Shown: positions 9,188 to 18,481, counted from the stretch's first letter. The stretch: 64,000 bases of DNA from Firmicutes bacterium ADurb.Bin146 (GCA_002070475.1 MWDI01000057.1:62001-126000); one strand, 5' to 3'. Notes: generated from the sequence alone by a model not told the origin. A program made the numbers and translations.

Positions 9188-9415
9188 TTAACAAAATTTT
9201 CTAATTGCTTCAGCTAATGGTTTAATATCATCAGTATGAGCTACCAAAGATATTGGTTTACTTAAATCTAAACTAAAAATACCCATAATGGATTTAGCAT
9301 CTACTACATACCTGCCTGAGACTAAATCTATATCATAGTTGAATGCAGATACTATATCCGCAAATTCTTTAACATCACTTATTGAAAGAAATTTTATATC
9401 TATTGTATGTTTCAT
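9188..9415 (-). CDS. HPr-like protein without the active-site histidine
   Basis: The 75-residue product has the length of HPr and the segment KSIMGIFSLDL, which matches the Ser46 region of HPr and Crh. The region where HPr carries its PEP-dependent phosphohistidine (G-x-H-A-R-P) reads SISDVKEFADIV, so the histidine is absent. It therefore cannot act as a PTS phosphocarrier. By analogy with Crh it might have a regulatory role, or it may be a structural relative with another function. An AGGAGG site precedes the ATG and a good promoter lies upstream. No PTS gene is in the window. Confidence 0.7.
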   Translation of the reverse strand: MKHTIDIKFLSISDVKEFADIVSAFNYDIDLVSGRYVVDAKSIMGIFSLDLSKPISLVAHTDDIKPLAEAIRKFC

Positions 9416-9433
9416 ATCATCCTCCTAAGTGTT

Positions 9434-9462
9434 AATATAACATATAGACATGAAAACATCAA
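9434..9462 (-). promoter_or_regulatory. Promoter of HPr-like gene
   Basis: On the minus strand TTGATG, 17 bases and TG-T-TATATT form an extended -10 promoter. It faces away from the aldose epimerase promoter. Confidence 0.6.
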
Positions 9463-9471
9463 TATTGATTA

Positions 9472-9480
9472 TGGTATAAT
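9472..9480 (+). promoter_or_regulatory. Extended -10 promoter of aldose epimerase operon
   Basis: TG-G-TATAAT lies 20 bases before the epimerase ATG. Six bases after it is an ATG opening a five-codon reading frame (9487-9504) whose stop overlaps the epimerase start. Confidence 0.6.
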
Positions 9481-9486
9481 ACATAT

Positions 9487-9504
9487 ATGAGAGGTAAGAA
9501 ATGA
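9487..9504 (+). other. Possible leaderless mini-ORF before epimerase
   Basis: ATG AGA GGT AAG AAA TGA begins at the predicted transcription start and its TGA overlaps the epimerase ATG as ATGA. The same bases contain the AGAGG ribosome binding site, so the mini-ORF may be accidental. Confidence 0.25.
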
Positions 9505-10370
9505 TCACATTAAAGAATAAAAATTTAACTGTCAGAATTAATCCTATAGGAGCTGAAATTGCTTCTATTGTAAAGGAAGGATATGAGTATCTTTGGCAGA
9601 AAAATCCTGAAATCTGGAATGGTCAGGCTCCGAACCTGTTTCCATTAATCGGAAGACTCAAGGATGAAGAATATGAATATGATTATAACATGTACAAAAT
9701 GAAAATACATGGTTTTGCTAAATACTCAACCTTTGAAATAATTGAAAATACTGATAACTATTTATCATTACGATTGCATGGAAGCAAGGAAACATATAGC
9801 ATGTATCCTTTTGATTTTGATTTTATAATTTCCTATGAGATTATAGATAACGTTATCAAGAAGCAGTACATGACCATTAATAATGGATATAAAACAATGT
9901 ATTATGAAGTAGGAGGTCACGAAGGCTATAATCTTACTTTCGATAAGAATAAAATAATGGATGATTATTATATTCATTTTTCTGATAATTCTATTTACAC
10001 ATATACTACTGATAAAAACATAATGGTTAATAAGGATTTATCTAAAATTGATCTGATTAATAATAAATTATACCTAAAACCAGATGTTTTCAGAAATGAT
10101 GCTCTTATTCTGGATAGTGCTAAAATCAGCAAAAGAGAAGTTGTTCTTGAATGCAATGAAAAAAGTAGGAAAGTTAAAGTAAGATTTGATGATTTTGACT
10201 ATTTAGGAATCTGGACAAGACCTTTCTATACAAATTATATTTGCATAGAACCATGGTCAAGTCTTCCTGACTGTAATTTTATTGATAAAAAACTAGAAAA
10301 TAAAGTAGGTATTCGCTGTCTTATGCCCAAAAAAACTGAAATGTTGGAATATTCGATTGAGATAATATAA
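9501..10370 (+). CDS. Aldose 1-epimerase family protein
   Basis: The 289-residue product resembles the YphB-like branch of aldose 1-epimerases (galactose-mutarotase fold). It begins ITLKNKNLTVRINPIGAEIASI, has YLWQKNPEIWNGQAPNLFP and the KIHGFA segment with the usual histidine, and GGHEGYN further on. Such enzymes interconvert alpha and beta anomers of sugars or sugar phosphates; the sugar is not known here. AGAGG precedes the ATG. The stop overlaps the ATG of the following sirtuin gene by one base, which suggests translational coupling. Confidence 0.8.
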   Translation: MITLKNKNLTVRINPIGAEIASIVKEGYEYLWQKNPEIWNGQAPNLFPLIGRLKDEEYEYDYNMYKMKIHGFAKYSTFEIIENTDNYLSLRLHGSKETYSMYPFDFDFIISYEIIDNVIKKQYMTINNGYKTMYYEVGGHEGYNLTFDKNKIMDDYYIHFSDNSIYTYTTDKNIMVNKDLSKIDLINNKLYLKPDVFRNDALILDSAKISKREVVLECNEKSRKVKVRFDDFDYLGIWTRPFYTNYICIEPWSSLPDCNFIDKKLENKVGIRCLMPKKTEMLEYSIEII

Positions 10371-11110
10371 TGATAGAAGATGTAGCAAAGATAATTAAAA
10401 GTTCAAAAAAGATTGTTTTTTTTACAGGTGCAGGTGTTTCAACAGAAAGTGGAATACCTGATTTTAGAAGTACAAAGGGATTATATAAGGAAAGATATAA
10501 TGGATTTAATCCAGAACAAATTTTAAGTCATGAATTCTTTTTCGATAAACCTGAAATCTTCTTTCGCTTTTATTTTGATAATATTATTCACGCTGAAGCA
10601 AAGCCAAATGCATTTCATTATGGTATTACAAAACTAAAAAATATGAATTATGATATAACTGTAGTAACGCAAAATATCGATAATCTTCATAATATAGCAT
10701 TAAATGGTAAAGTTTATGAGCTTCATGGCAGCATAAATTGTAATCATTGCATCAAGTGCAATAAATTTTTTTCACTAGATTACATGTTATCAACTAAGAA
10801 TAAGATAATAAACTGTGATATATGTAATTCACTAGTAAAACCAGATGTAGTACTATATAACGAAGAACTTGATGAGCATATTATTGAACAATCAATTAAT
10901 GCAATTACTGAAGCAGATGTTATGATTGTAGCCGGAACCAGTCTTTCAGTATATCCAGCAGCATCATTTGTGAATTTTTATAATAAAAACTGTCTTTGCA
11001 TAATTAATAAATCCACTACACCATATGATTCAAATGCTAATTATGTCTTTTATGATTCCTGTTCATCCGTTCTAGATAGAATAATTGAAAAAATGGAAAC
11101 AGTAAAATGA
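10370..11110 (+). CDS. NAD-dependent protein deacylase (sirtuin)
   Basis: Sirtuins remove acyl groups from lysines using NAD. The 246-residue protein has GAGVSTESGIPDFRS (residues 20-34), TQNIDNLH (100-107), the catalytic histidine in ELHGS (residue 119) and four zinc cysteines (124, 127, 149, 152). These are all conserved. It is coupled to its neighbours: its ATG overlaps the epimerase stop, and its own end overlaps the recG start by four bases (ATGA). It is therefore probably made from one transcript with the epimerase and recG. Confidence 0.93.
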   Translation: MIEDVAKIIKSSKKIVFFTGAGVSTESGIPDFRSTKGLYKERYNGFNPEQILSHEFFFDKPEIFFRFYFDNIIHAEAKPNAFHYGITKLKNMNYDITVVTQNIDNLHNIALNGKVYELHGSINCNHCIKCNKFFSLDYMLSTKNKIINCDICNSLVKPDVVLYNEELDEHIIEQSINAITEADVMIVAGTSLSVYPAASFVNFYNKNCLCIINKSTTPYDSNANYVFYDSCSSVLDRIIEKMETVK

Positions 11111-13119
11111 ATGAATTGACTAATCTTAAAGGAGTCGGTATTAAGGCTTCAGAGAAACTTAACACTCTTGGTATTTATACTATAAATGACTTATTAGAGT
11201 ATTATCCAAGAGCATATGTTGATAAATCTCATATATCTCATATTTCTAATGCAAGAGAAGGGGAATATATAGCCTTAAAAGGTATGTTGTATAATCTTAC
11301 ATTCAGACAACTTCCATACGGGCGTAAACTGCATATTACAACAGCTGATTTTAAAGATGAAACTGGTCAAATTAATATAACTTGGTTCAATCAATCTTAT
11401 TTAAAAAATATCCTTAAAGAAAATTCAAAAATATATTTATTTGGCAAAATAGAAAAAAAAGGATTCTTTTTCAGTCTTTCGAATCCTGAATACTCATATA
11501 ACGAAAATGACTTTTTTATTATCCAGCCAGTTTATTCAAAAAATCCATTAATAAATCAATATGAGATCAGAAAAGCGGTAAAATCAGCAACAGTATTTAT
11601 TGATGATTTAGTTAAAGATCCATTTCCCGAATATCTTAAAAAGAAATATGAGTTATGTGATAAAGGATATGCAGTAAGAAATATTCATTTTCCAACTTCA
11701 GATAAAGATTTCTTTTTAGCACGTAAACGTCTTGTTTTTGAGGAATTTTTCTTAATGCAGCTTGCTTTATTTACTTTGAAAGATAGGATAAGAAAAGAAA
11801 AAACACCATTTATAATAAACAAATTCAGTTCAATAAATAAATTTGAAGAAAAATTGCCTTTTAAACTAACTAGTGCTCAGATACAAGCTATGGAAGAGAT
11901 ACAGAAAGATTTCAAAAGCGGTTTTCCAATGCATCGTCTATTACAAGGAGATGTAGGCAGTGGTAAGACTGTTATAGCATTATATGCTGTTATATGTGCT
12001 TTTGAAAATGGTCATCAAAGCGCATTTATGGCGCCTACTGAATTGCTTGCATCACAACATTTTAATACTGCAAAAATTCTTTTAGAAAATCTAGGTATAA
12101 GAATTGTGTTATTGACTGGTCATATGAAGAAAAAAGAGAAAATATCTGTACTTGAAAAGATAGAAAATCATGAGGCTGATCTTATAATAGGTACACATGC
12201 AATTATACAAGATGATGTAAAGTTTAAAAAACTAGCATTGTGTATTACTGACGAACAACATAGATTTGGTGTTCAACAAAGATCCGACTTTTCTGCAAAA
12301 TCACAACTCCCTCATTTATTAGTAATGTCAGCAACACCGATACCAAGAACACTTGCACTAATATTGTATGGTGACTTGGATATTTCTTCAGTAAAGGAAC
12401 TTCCACGAAATAGAAAAAGAGTACTGACTTATTCAGTTGATGAGTCATTTAGAACGAGAATACATAACTTTATTAAAAAAATCGTATCCAAAAATGAACA
12501 AGTATTTGTAGTTTGCCCATCAATTTATGAGAACGAAGTTCTTGATATAACTAATGTAACTACCAAATTTAATCAGATGCAGAATTCGATGCCAGACTTA
12601 TCAATATTAATGCTTCACGGACAGATGAAAAATGTAGAAAAAAATGAAATTTTAGAAAAATTCATTAAAAATGAGATTAGTGTACTTGTAACTACAAGTA
12701 TTATTGAAGTTGGAATTGACATACCTAACGCCACATTAATGATTATCGAAGATGCTCAGCAGTTCGGATTATCCCAACTTCATCAGCTTCGTGGCAGAGT
12801 AGGACGAAGTGATAAGCAATCTTATTGCATACTAATAAATCAATCAGATTCCGTTATATCAAAAAAGAGAATGGAAGTTATGGTAAATTCTAATGATGGA
12901 TTCTATATATCGGAACAGGATCTTATGTTGAGAGGTCCTGGGGATTTCTTTGGTATTAAACAACATGGGCTTCCTGACTTTAAAATAGCAAATATTTATG
13001 AAGATATGGATATACTTAAACTTGCTCAACAAGCTGTTAAAGAAGAGATACAGCAGAATAATATTTACAAACAGTTATTAAGTAATGAGTTTGACTTCTT
13101 GTCAAAAACAAAACTATAG
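11107..13119 (+). CDS. recG: ATP-dependent DNA helicase RecG
   Basis: RecG remodels stalled replication forks and branched DNA. The 670-residue product has the N-terminal wedge/OB region (ITWFNQ), Walker A GDVGSGKT, the DEQHRFG box (as DEQHRFGVQQR), SATPIPRT, and the C-terminal QLRGRVGRS motif VI. Length fits the family. The start overlaps the sirtuin stop as ATGA. The nagA gene follows after a strong ribosome binding site. Confidence 0.96.
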   Translation: MNELTNLKGVGIKASEKLNTLGIYTINDLLEYYPRAYVDKSHISHISNAREGEYIALKGMLYNLTFRQLPYGRKLHITTADFKDETGQINITWFNQSYLKNILKENSKIYLFGKIEKKGFFFSLSNPEYSYNENDFFIIQPVYSKNPLINQYEIRKAVKSATVFIDDLVKDPFPEYLKKKYELCDKGYAVRNIHFPTSDKDFFLARKRLVFEEFFLMQLALFTLKDRIRKEKTPFIINKFSSINKFEEKLPFKLTSAQIQAMEEIQKDFKSGFPMHRLLQGDVGSGKTVIALYAVICAFENGHQSAFMAPTELLASQHFNTAKILLENLGIRIVLLTGHMKKKEKISVLEKIENHEADLIIGTHAIIQDDVKFKKLALCITDEQHRFGVQQRSDFSAKSQLPHLLVMSATPIPRTLALILYGDLDISSVKELPRNRKRVLTYSVDESFRTRIHNFIKKIVSKNEQVFVVCPSIYENEVLDITNVTTKFNQMQNSMPDLSILMLHGQMKNVEKNEILEKFIKNEISVLVTTSIIEVGIDIPNATLMIIEDAQQFGLSQLHQLRGRVGRSDKQSYCILINQSDSVISKKRMEVMVNSNDGFYISEQDLMLRGPGDFFGIKQHGLPDFKIANIYEDMDILKLAQQAVKEEIQQNNIYKQLLSNEFDFLSKTKL

Positions 13120-13128
13120 GAGGGATAA

Positions 13129-14244
13129 ATGATCTTAAGTAATTGCACTATTTTTGATGGATTTAAATTTTTAGATGGTAAGTATAATATATTTATCGAA
13201 AATCGAAAAATTATTGATATAAAAAAATATTCTAAGATTTCAGATTCCATTGATGTCAAAGGATGTTTTGTTGTTCCTGGTTACATTGATTTGCATACTC
13301 ATGGCATATGTGGTATGGATTTTTCATACTCAACAGATTTTGAAATAAACAATTTTTTTGATAGTTATATTAAAAGAGGAACTACATCAGTTTACCCGAC
13401 AACAGTCGCTATGGATATTAATAATATTAGAACATTACTTGCTAGATATTCCAAAGTTAAACATCCAGCATTTTGCGGTATTCATCTCGAAGGGCCTTTT
13501 CTTAATCCAAATAAAGCAGGTGCGCATAGTAAACAATTTATTATAAAGCCTTCTATTGATGAATATATTAGAATGACTGATAATTATGATAATATTGTAA
13601 AAAGAGTTACTATCGCATGTGAACTAGATAATAATTATGCATTAGCATATTACTTATTAAAAAATAAAAAGTTAGTTTCCTTTGGACATACCGAATCCTC
13701 TGCATCAGATGCTCGTAAAGCTTTTGAGGCAGGTTATAAGTTATCAACACACCATTTTAATGCAATGCCTGTAATGCATCATCGTGATGTAATGATAACA
13801 GGAGCTGGATTAATTGATGATTCAGTATCATGCGAATATATACCGGATTTTTATCATGTAAGTAAAGATATGCTGAAGATATTATTTAAATGTAAAAAAC
13901 CAGAAAATCTTGTAATGGTTACAGATTCTATATCTGCAACAGAAATGCCCGATGGAAGGTATAGTTTAGGAGGATTACAGGTAAATGTTAAAGAAGGCTT
14001 AGTTAAAGATGATTCTGGAACAATTGCTGGAAGCAGTATTACTATGGCTAAAGGTGTATATAACATGATAAATGCTGGATTTGATCCAGTAACAGTATTA
14101 AAGTCAGCAACTTCGGTTCCTGCAAGATTAATTAATTTGAAATACAGAGGATGTATAAAATCAGGATATTATGCGGATATTAATTTACTAGATAACAATT
14201 TCAAATATCTATTTACTGTAAGCAAAGGAAAACGGATCAACTAA
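13129..14244 (+). CDS. nagA: N-acetylglucosamine-6-phosphate deacetylase
   Basis: NagA removes acetate from GlcNAc-6-phosphate in amino-sugar and wall recycling. The 371-residue protein has the metal motif HTHG (His56, His58), HLEGPF with Glu121, FGHTE with His187, HHFNAM (His208/209) and VTDSI with the catalytic Asp266. AGGAGGG precedes the ATG. NagB is not next to it, nor any amino-sugar transporter, so this is an isolated copy at the end of the recG transcript. Confidence 0.93.
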   Translation: MILSNCTIFDGFKFLDGKYNIFIENRKIIDIKKYSKISDSIDVKGCFVVPGYIDLHTHGICGMDFSYSTDFEINNFFDSYIKRGTTSVYPTTVAMDINNIRTLLARYSKVKHPAFCGIHLEGPFLNPNKAGAHSKQFIIKPSIDEYIRMTDNYDNIVKRVTIACELDNNYALAYYLLKNKKLVSFGHTESSASDARKAFEAGYKLSTHHFNAMPVMHHRDVMITGAGLIDDSVSCEYIPDFYHVSKDMLKILFKCKKPENLVMVTDSISATEMPDGRYSLGGLQVNVKEGLVKDDSGTIAGSSITMAKGVYNMINAGFDPVTVLKSATSVPARLINLKYRGCIKSGYYADINLLDNNFKYLFTVSKGKRIN

Positions 14245-14295
14245 TAAATTAATGATATGAAATATTTGGCTATAAATTTAAAATAGTATTTCAAT

Positions 14296-14315
14296 ATTGT
14301 TATTGAAATAACAAT
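14296..14315 (+). promoter_or_regulatory. Rex (NADH-sensing repressor) operator
   Basis: A perfect palindrome with arms ATTGTTAT and ATAACAAT around TGAA contains TTGTTA-N6-TAACAA. That is the known clostridial Rex box (TTGTTAANNNNTTAACAA) except for one base pair flanking the centre. It overlaps the -35 of the hydrogenase promoter, so bound Rex would block RNA polymerase. Rex is released by NADH, so the operon should be expressed when NADH is in excess. The rex gene is not in the window. Confidence 0.75.
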
Positions 14316-14330
14316 CTTCTGTGATATAAT
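14303..14330 (+). promoter_or_regulatory. Promoter of the hydrogenase operon
   Basis: TTGAAA, 16 bases and TG-A-TATAAT. Transcription would start near 14337, 35 bases before hydC. The Rex operator overlaps the -35. Confidence 0.7.
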
Positions 14331-14371
14331 GTTTTAGGTTATACGCTAATACTATGTCGGAGGTAAATTTA

Positions 14372-14845
14372 ATGTGTCAGAATTGTAATCTGGACGAAAA
14401 ACAAAAGAAGCTGCAGGAAGTTTTAAATAAGCACAAAGATACAAAAGGTGGTCTTATTCCAGTACTTCATGAAGCTCAAGAAATATACGGATATCTTCCA
14501 TTGTCCGTACAGGAAACAATAGCTAATGCGCTTGGTATTCCTTTATCAGAAGTATATGGAGTTGTTACATTCTATACCCAGTTTTCACTTTATCCGAAGG
14601 GACAATATAAAATTCAAGTATGTCTTGGAACAGCATGTTATGTTAAAGGATCTAGCAATATACTTGATGAACTCAAAAAACAACTTGGAATAGAAGTCGG
14701 GCAATGTACTAAAGATGGTAAGTTTTCACTTGATGCATGCAGATGCGTCGGAGCTTGCGGTCTTGCACCTGTAATGATGATAAATGAAGATGTATACGGA
14801 ACATTGATGCCCGGCGATGTTGCCAACATACTTAAAAAGTATTAA
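14372..14845 (+). CDS. hydC: NADH-dependent hydrogenase subunit gamma (NuoE-like)
   Basis: This 157-residue [2Fe-2S] subunit is the NuoE-like part of the trimeric hydrogenase. The four ligands are visible: Cys84 and Cys89 in CLGTAC, Cys125 and Cys129 in CRCVGAC. The N-terminus adds MCQNC. I chose ATG 14372 because GGAGG lies eight bases before it; an ATG at 14354 would put that site inside the gene. The order hydC-hydB-hydA with 12-21 base gaps marks one operon. In known HydABC enzymes the complex couples NADH and reduced ferredoxin oxidation to H2 formation (electron bifurcation). Confidence 0.93.
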   Translation: MCQNCNLDEKQKKLQEVLNKHKDTKGGLIPVLHEAQEIYGYLPLSVQETIANALGIPLSEVYGVVTFYTQFSLYPKGQYKIQVCLGTACYVKGSSNILDELKKQLGIEVGQCTKDGKFSLDACRCVGACGLAPVMMINEDVYGTLMPGDVANILKKY

Positions 14846-14866
14846 TCGGGTAAATGGAGGATATTA

Positions 14867-16705
14867 ATGAAATCATTAACTGAATTAAATGAAATTAAAC
14901 AAAAAGTCATCAAAACATCGGATTACAAGATTCTTGTTGGCATGGCTACTTGCGGTATAGCTGCAGGAGCAAATCCAGTAATGACTGAACTTAAGAAAAT
15001 TATTCAGGAAAGAAATTTGAATAATATTGATCTACAGCTTACTGGCTGTATAGGTATCTGTCGTTTAGAACCTATAGTTGAAGTTTACGATTCAAGAGGT
15101 GATAGATACACATATGTAAAAGTTGATGCTAAAAAAGCTGCAGATATAATGCAAAAACATATTATTGAAGGAACACCTTGTACAGAATATTTGATATGTG
15201 ATGATTCTGACAACTGCATTAAAAATATACTTGAAACCAAATCCTTCAAAAAACAGATTAGAATAGCACTTAGAAACTGCGGCAACATTAATCCAGAGCA
15301 TATTGATGAATACATACAACATGATGGATATTTGGCTTTAGGTAAAGTTTTATCTAGCATGCAACCTCAGGAAGTCATTAAGCTTGTTCTTGATTCTGGA
15401 CTCAGAGGAAGAGGCGGTGCAGGATTCCCAACAGGTTTAAAGTGGAAATTTGCTGCAGCAGCTCAAAATGATCAGAAATATGTATGCTGTAATGCTGATG
15501 AAGGAGATCCAGGAGCATTCATGGACAGATCAGTTCTTGAAGGTGATCCACATAGTATTTTAGAAGCGATGGCTATAGCTGGATATGCTATAGGATCAAA
15601 TCAGGGATATATATATGTTAGAGCTGAGTATCCAATAGCAGTAAAAAGACTTAATCTTGCTATTAAACAAGCTAAAGAATATGGATTACTCGGAAATAAT
15701 ATTTTTGGTACTGACTTTAGTTTCGATATTGAATTAAGACTAGGCGCAGGTGCTTTCGTGTGTGGTGAGGAAACCGCATTAATGACATCTATAGAAGGAA
15801 AGAGGGGAGAACCAAGACCAAGACCACCATTTCCAGCAAATAAAGGTCTATTTGGAAAACCTACTATTTTAAATAATGTTGAAACATTAGCTAATATTCC
15901 TGTAATTATAAATAAAGGCCCAGAATGGTTTAACAAAATTGGTACTGAGAAGAGCAAAGGAACAAAGGTATTTGCTGTAGGCGGAAAAATTAATAATACA
16001 GGACTTATTGAGATACCTATGGGTATGACATTAAGAGAAATTATATATGATATTGGTGGAGGAATTCCAAATGGTAAGGCATTTAAAGCTGCACAGACAG
16101 GCGGTCCTTCAGGTGGATGTATTCCTGCAGAGCATCTTGATGTACCGATTGATTATGATAATTTAGTTGCTATAGGTTCAATGATGGGTTCAGGAGGACT
16201 CATTGTAATGGATGAAGATAACTGTATGGTTGACATAGCTCAGTTTTTCTTGGGATTTACAGTTGATGAATCATGCGGTAAATGTCCTCCATGCAGAATA
16301 GGCACACGCAGAATGTTGGAGCTTTTAGAAAAGATTACTAATGGAAAAGGCGAGGATGGAGATATTGAAAAACTTGAAAGACTTGCTTATTCAATAAAAG
16401 AAGCTGCACTATGCGGTCTTGGCCAGACAGCTCCTAATCCAGTACTTTCCACGCTTAGATACTTCAAAGATGAATATAAAGCACATATTTACAAAAAATC
16501 ATGTCCATCAGGAGTATGCAAACATCTGTTAAATTATTACATACAACCTGAAAAATGTGTCGGATGCAGCATTTGTGCAAGAAATTGTCCGGTTAGCGCA
16601 ATATCAGGTGTCGTAAAGTCGCCATATAAGATAGATAATGAAGCATGTATAAAATGTGGAGTATGCTATGAAAAATGCAAATTTGGCGCAATATATAAGA
16701 AATAG
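14867..16705 (+). CDS. hydB: NADH-dependent hydrogenase subunit beta (NuoF-like)
   Basis: The 612-residue flavoprotein carries the NADH and FMN sites of the hydrogenase. In order: a thioredoxin-like [2Fe-2S] domain (Cys29, Cys61, Cys65 among the ligands), the NADH/FMN motif GRGGAGFPTG at residues 181-190, GAGAFVCGEETALM, an SLBB region, the [4Fe-4S] motif CGKCPPC (470-476) with Cys516, and two C-terminal ferredoxin clusters at 564-574 and 594-604. This full set is that of electron-bifurcating HydB, longer than plain NuoF (about 430 residues). GGAGG precedes the ATG. Confidence 0.94.
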   Translation: MKSLTELNEIKQKVIKTSDYKILVGMATCGIAAGANPVMTELKKIIQERNLNNIDLQLTGCIGICRLEPIVEVYDSRGDRYTYVKVDAKKAADIMQKHIIEGTPCTEYLICDDSDNCIKNILETKSFKKQIRIALRNCGNINPEHIDEYIQHDGYLALGKVLSSMQPQEVIKLVLDSGLRGRGGAGFPTGLKWKFAAAAQNDQKYVCCNADEGDPGAFMDRSVLEGDPHSILEAMAIAGYAIGSNQGYIYVRAEYPIAVKRLNLAIKQAKEYGLLGNNIFGTDFSFDIELRLGAGAFVCGEETALMTSIEGKRGEPRPRPPFPANKGLFGKPTILNNVETLANIPVIINKGPEWFNKIGTEKSKGTKVFAVGGKINNTGLIEIPMGMTLREIIYDIGGGIPNGKAFKAAQTGGPSGGCIPAEHLDVPIDYDNLVAIGSMMGSGGLIVMDEDNCMVDIAQFFLGFTVDESCGKCPPCRIGTRRMLELLEKITNGKGEDGDIEKLERLAYSIKEAALCGLGQTAPNPVLSTLRYFKDEYKAHIYKKSCPSGVCKHLLNYYIQPEKCVGCSICARNCPVSAISGVVKSPYKIDNEACIKCGVCYEKCKFGAIYKK

Positions 16706-16717
16706 GGAGGATAAATA

Positions 16718-18454
16718 ATGAATTTGCTTAATGTTACAATAGATGGCATAAAATTACAGGTACCTGAAGGAACAACGGTTTTAGATGCCGCAAAATTAGC
16801 AAATGTTGAAATACCGACACTTTGTTATTTAAAAGATATTAATGAAATAGGAGCATGCAGAATGTGTCTGGTTGATGTAGGAGCAAAAGCTTTACAGACA
16901 GCTTGTGTGTATCCATGTTCTGAAGGATTAAATGTTATTACTAATTCACCAAAAATTAGAGATATAAGAAAAGCTACTCTTGAACTTATACTTTCAAATC
17001 ATGATAGAAGTTGCCTTACATGTATAAGAAATCAAAATTGCGAACTTCAAGCGCTTGCTGATAAACTTAATGTAAGAGAAATATCATTTGATGGAGTACC
17101 AAAAGGATTACCTTTAGATAATATATCCAAATCTATAGTAAGGGATAATAACAAATGCATCCTTTGTAGAAGATGCATAGCAGCGTGTAACAAAATCCAA
17201 ACTGTTGGCGCAATTAATGTTATGGAAAGAGGATATGATACGATAGTATCAACTGCAGATCATAGATCCATTGCTGATGTAAATTGTGTTAATTGCGGAC
17301 AATGTATAAACGTGTGTCCGGTTGGCGCATTATATGAAAAGGATAATACTCAGTTAGTATGGGATGCTATCAAAGATCCTGACAAATATGTAATAATCCA
17401 GACTGCACCTTCAGTAAGAGCAGGTATTGGTGAGGAATTCGGTTACCCGATTGGTACACCAGTTACAGGTAAAATGGTCGGAGCAATAAAGAAACTTGGT
17501 TTTGATAAAGTATTTGACACTGACACAGCAGCAGATCTTACAATAATGGAAGAAGGAACAGAATTCATTAACAGACTTAATAATAAAGGCAAACTTCCAC
17601 TTATAACATCCTGCAGCCCAGGTTGGATTAAATTTTGCGAACATGAGTTTCCTGAATTTATAGATAACTTATCTTCATGCAAATCTCCACAGCAGATGTT
17701 CGGAGCATTAATTAAATCTTATTATGCTGAAAAGAACAATATTGATCCAACAAAGATTTTTGTTGTATCAGTAATGCCTTGTACTGCTAAAAAATTTGAG
17801 AGCGATAGAGATGAAATGGAACAGGATGTTGATGTATCAATAACATCCAGAGAATTAGCTAGAATGATAAGAGAGGCAGGTATAGATTTTAGAACTGTTG
17901 AGGATGCTCAATTTGATAATCCCTTAGGTGAAGCAACAGGAGCAGGTGTAATATTCGGTGCCACAGGTGGAGTTATGGAAGCTGCTCTAAGAACTGTATA
18001 CTACATACTCGAAGGTAAGAGAATCAATGAGCTTGATGTCAAACCAATTAGAGGTACGCAAGGAATCAAGGAAGCTACCATAAAAGTTGCGGGAATTGAT
18101 GTCAATGTATGTGCAGTAAGCGGACTTGGTAATGCTAGAAAAGTTCTAAACATGATCAAGAGCGGTGAAAAAAATTATCATTTCATCGAAATTATGGCAT
18201 GTCCAGGCGGATGCGTAAACGGAGGTGGACAACCTATAGTTCCTGCTAAAATTAGAAATAAGATTGATATTAGGGCAGAAAGAGCAAAAGCTTTGTATTC
18301 TGAAGATATGCGTGCGACATACAGAAACTCTGATGAAAATGAATTTGTTCAAAAATTCTATAATGAATATGCTGGTGCGCCAGGAAGCCACAAAGCTCAT
18401 GAACTGTTACATACCCACTATATCAAAAGGGAAAGATACTTATCAAAAAAATAA
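16718..18454 (+). CDS. hydA: [FeFe] hydrogenase catalytic subunit
   Basis: The 578-residue catalytic subunit makes or oxidises H2. Domains: a [2Fe-2S] ferredoxin (Cys36, 47, 50, 63), the His/Cys cluster (His95, Cys99, 102, 108), two [4Fe-4S] clusters (147-157 and 190-200), then the H-cluster domain with TSCSPGW (297-303), MPCTAKKFE (353-361) and MACPGGCVNGGGQP (from 493; Cys495, Cys499). The first H-cluster motif has Ser where many enzymes have a second Cys (TSCCPxW); I believe this variant is not rare. The C-terminus includes the small-subunit-like segment. No NuoG-like C-terminal [2Fe-2S] extension is present. The maturation genes hydE, hydF and hydG are not in the window. Confidence 0.96.
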   Translation: MNLLNVTIDGIKLQVPEGTTVLDAAKLANVEIPTLCYLKDINEIGACRMCLVDVGAKALQTACVYPCSEGLNVITNSPKIRDIRKATLELILSNHDRSCLTCIRNQNCELQALADKLNVREISFDGVPKGLPLDNISKSIVRDNNKCILCRRCIAACNKIQTVGAINVMERGYDTIVSTADHRSIADVNCVNCGQCINVCPVGALYEKDNTQLVWDAIKDPDKYVIIQTAPSVRAGIGEEFGYPIGTPVTGKMVGAIKKLGFDKVFDTDTAADLTIMEEGTEFINRLNNKGKLPLITSCSPGWIKFCEHEFPEFIDNLSSCKSPQQMFGALIKSYYAEKNNIDPTKIFVVSVMPCTAKKFESDRDEMEQDVDVSITSRELARMIREAGIDFRTVEDAQFDNPLGEATGAGVIFGATGGVMEAALRTVYYILEGKRINELDVKPIRGTQGIKEATIKVAGIDVNVCAVSGLGNARKVLNMIKSGEKNYHFIEIMACPGGCVNGGGQPIVPAKIRNKIDIRAERAKALYSEDMRATYRNSDENEFVQKFYNEYAGAPGSHKAHELLHTHYIKRERYLSKK

Positions 18455-18481
18455 AAAGTAAGATACATTAACAATATAATT

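Noticed and set aside
14287..14310. Palindrome TATTTCAATA-TTGT-TATTGAAATA as a terminator of nagA
   Set aside because: No T run follows, and it overlaps the hydrogenase promoter; an operator explains it better.
15601..15957. Minus-strand frame of 118 codons inside hydB
   Set aside because: Antisense shadow of a strongly conserved gene, without start signals.
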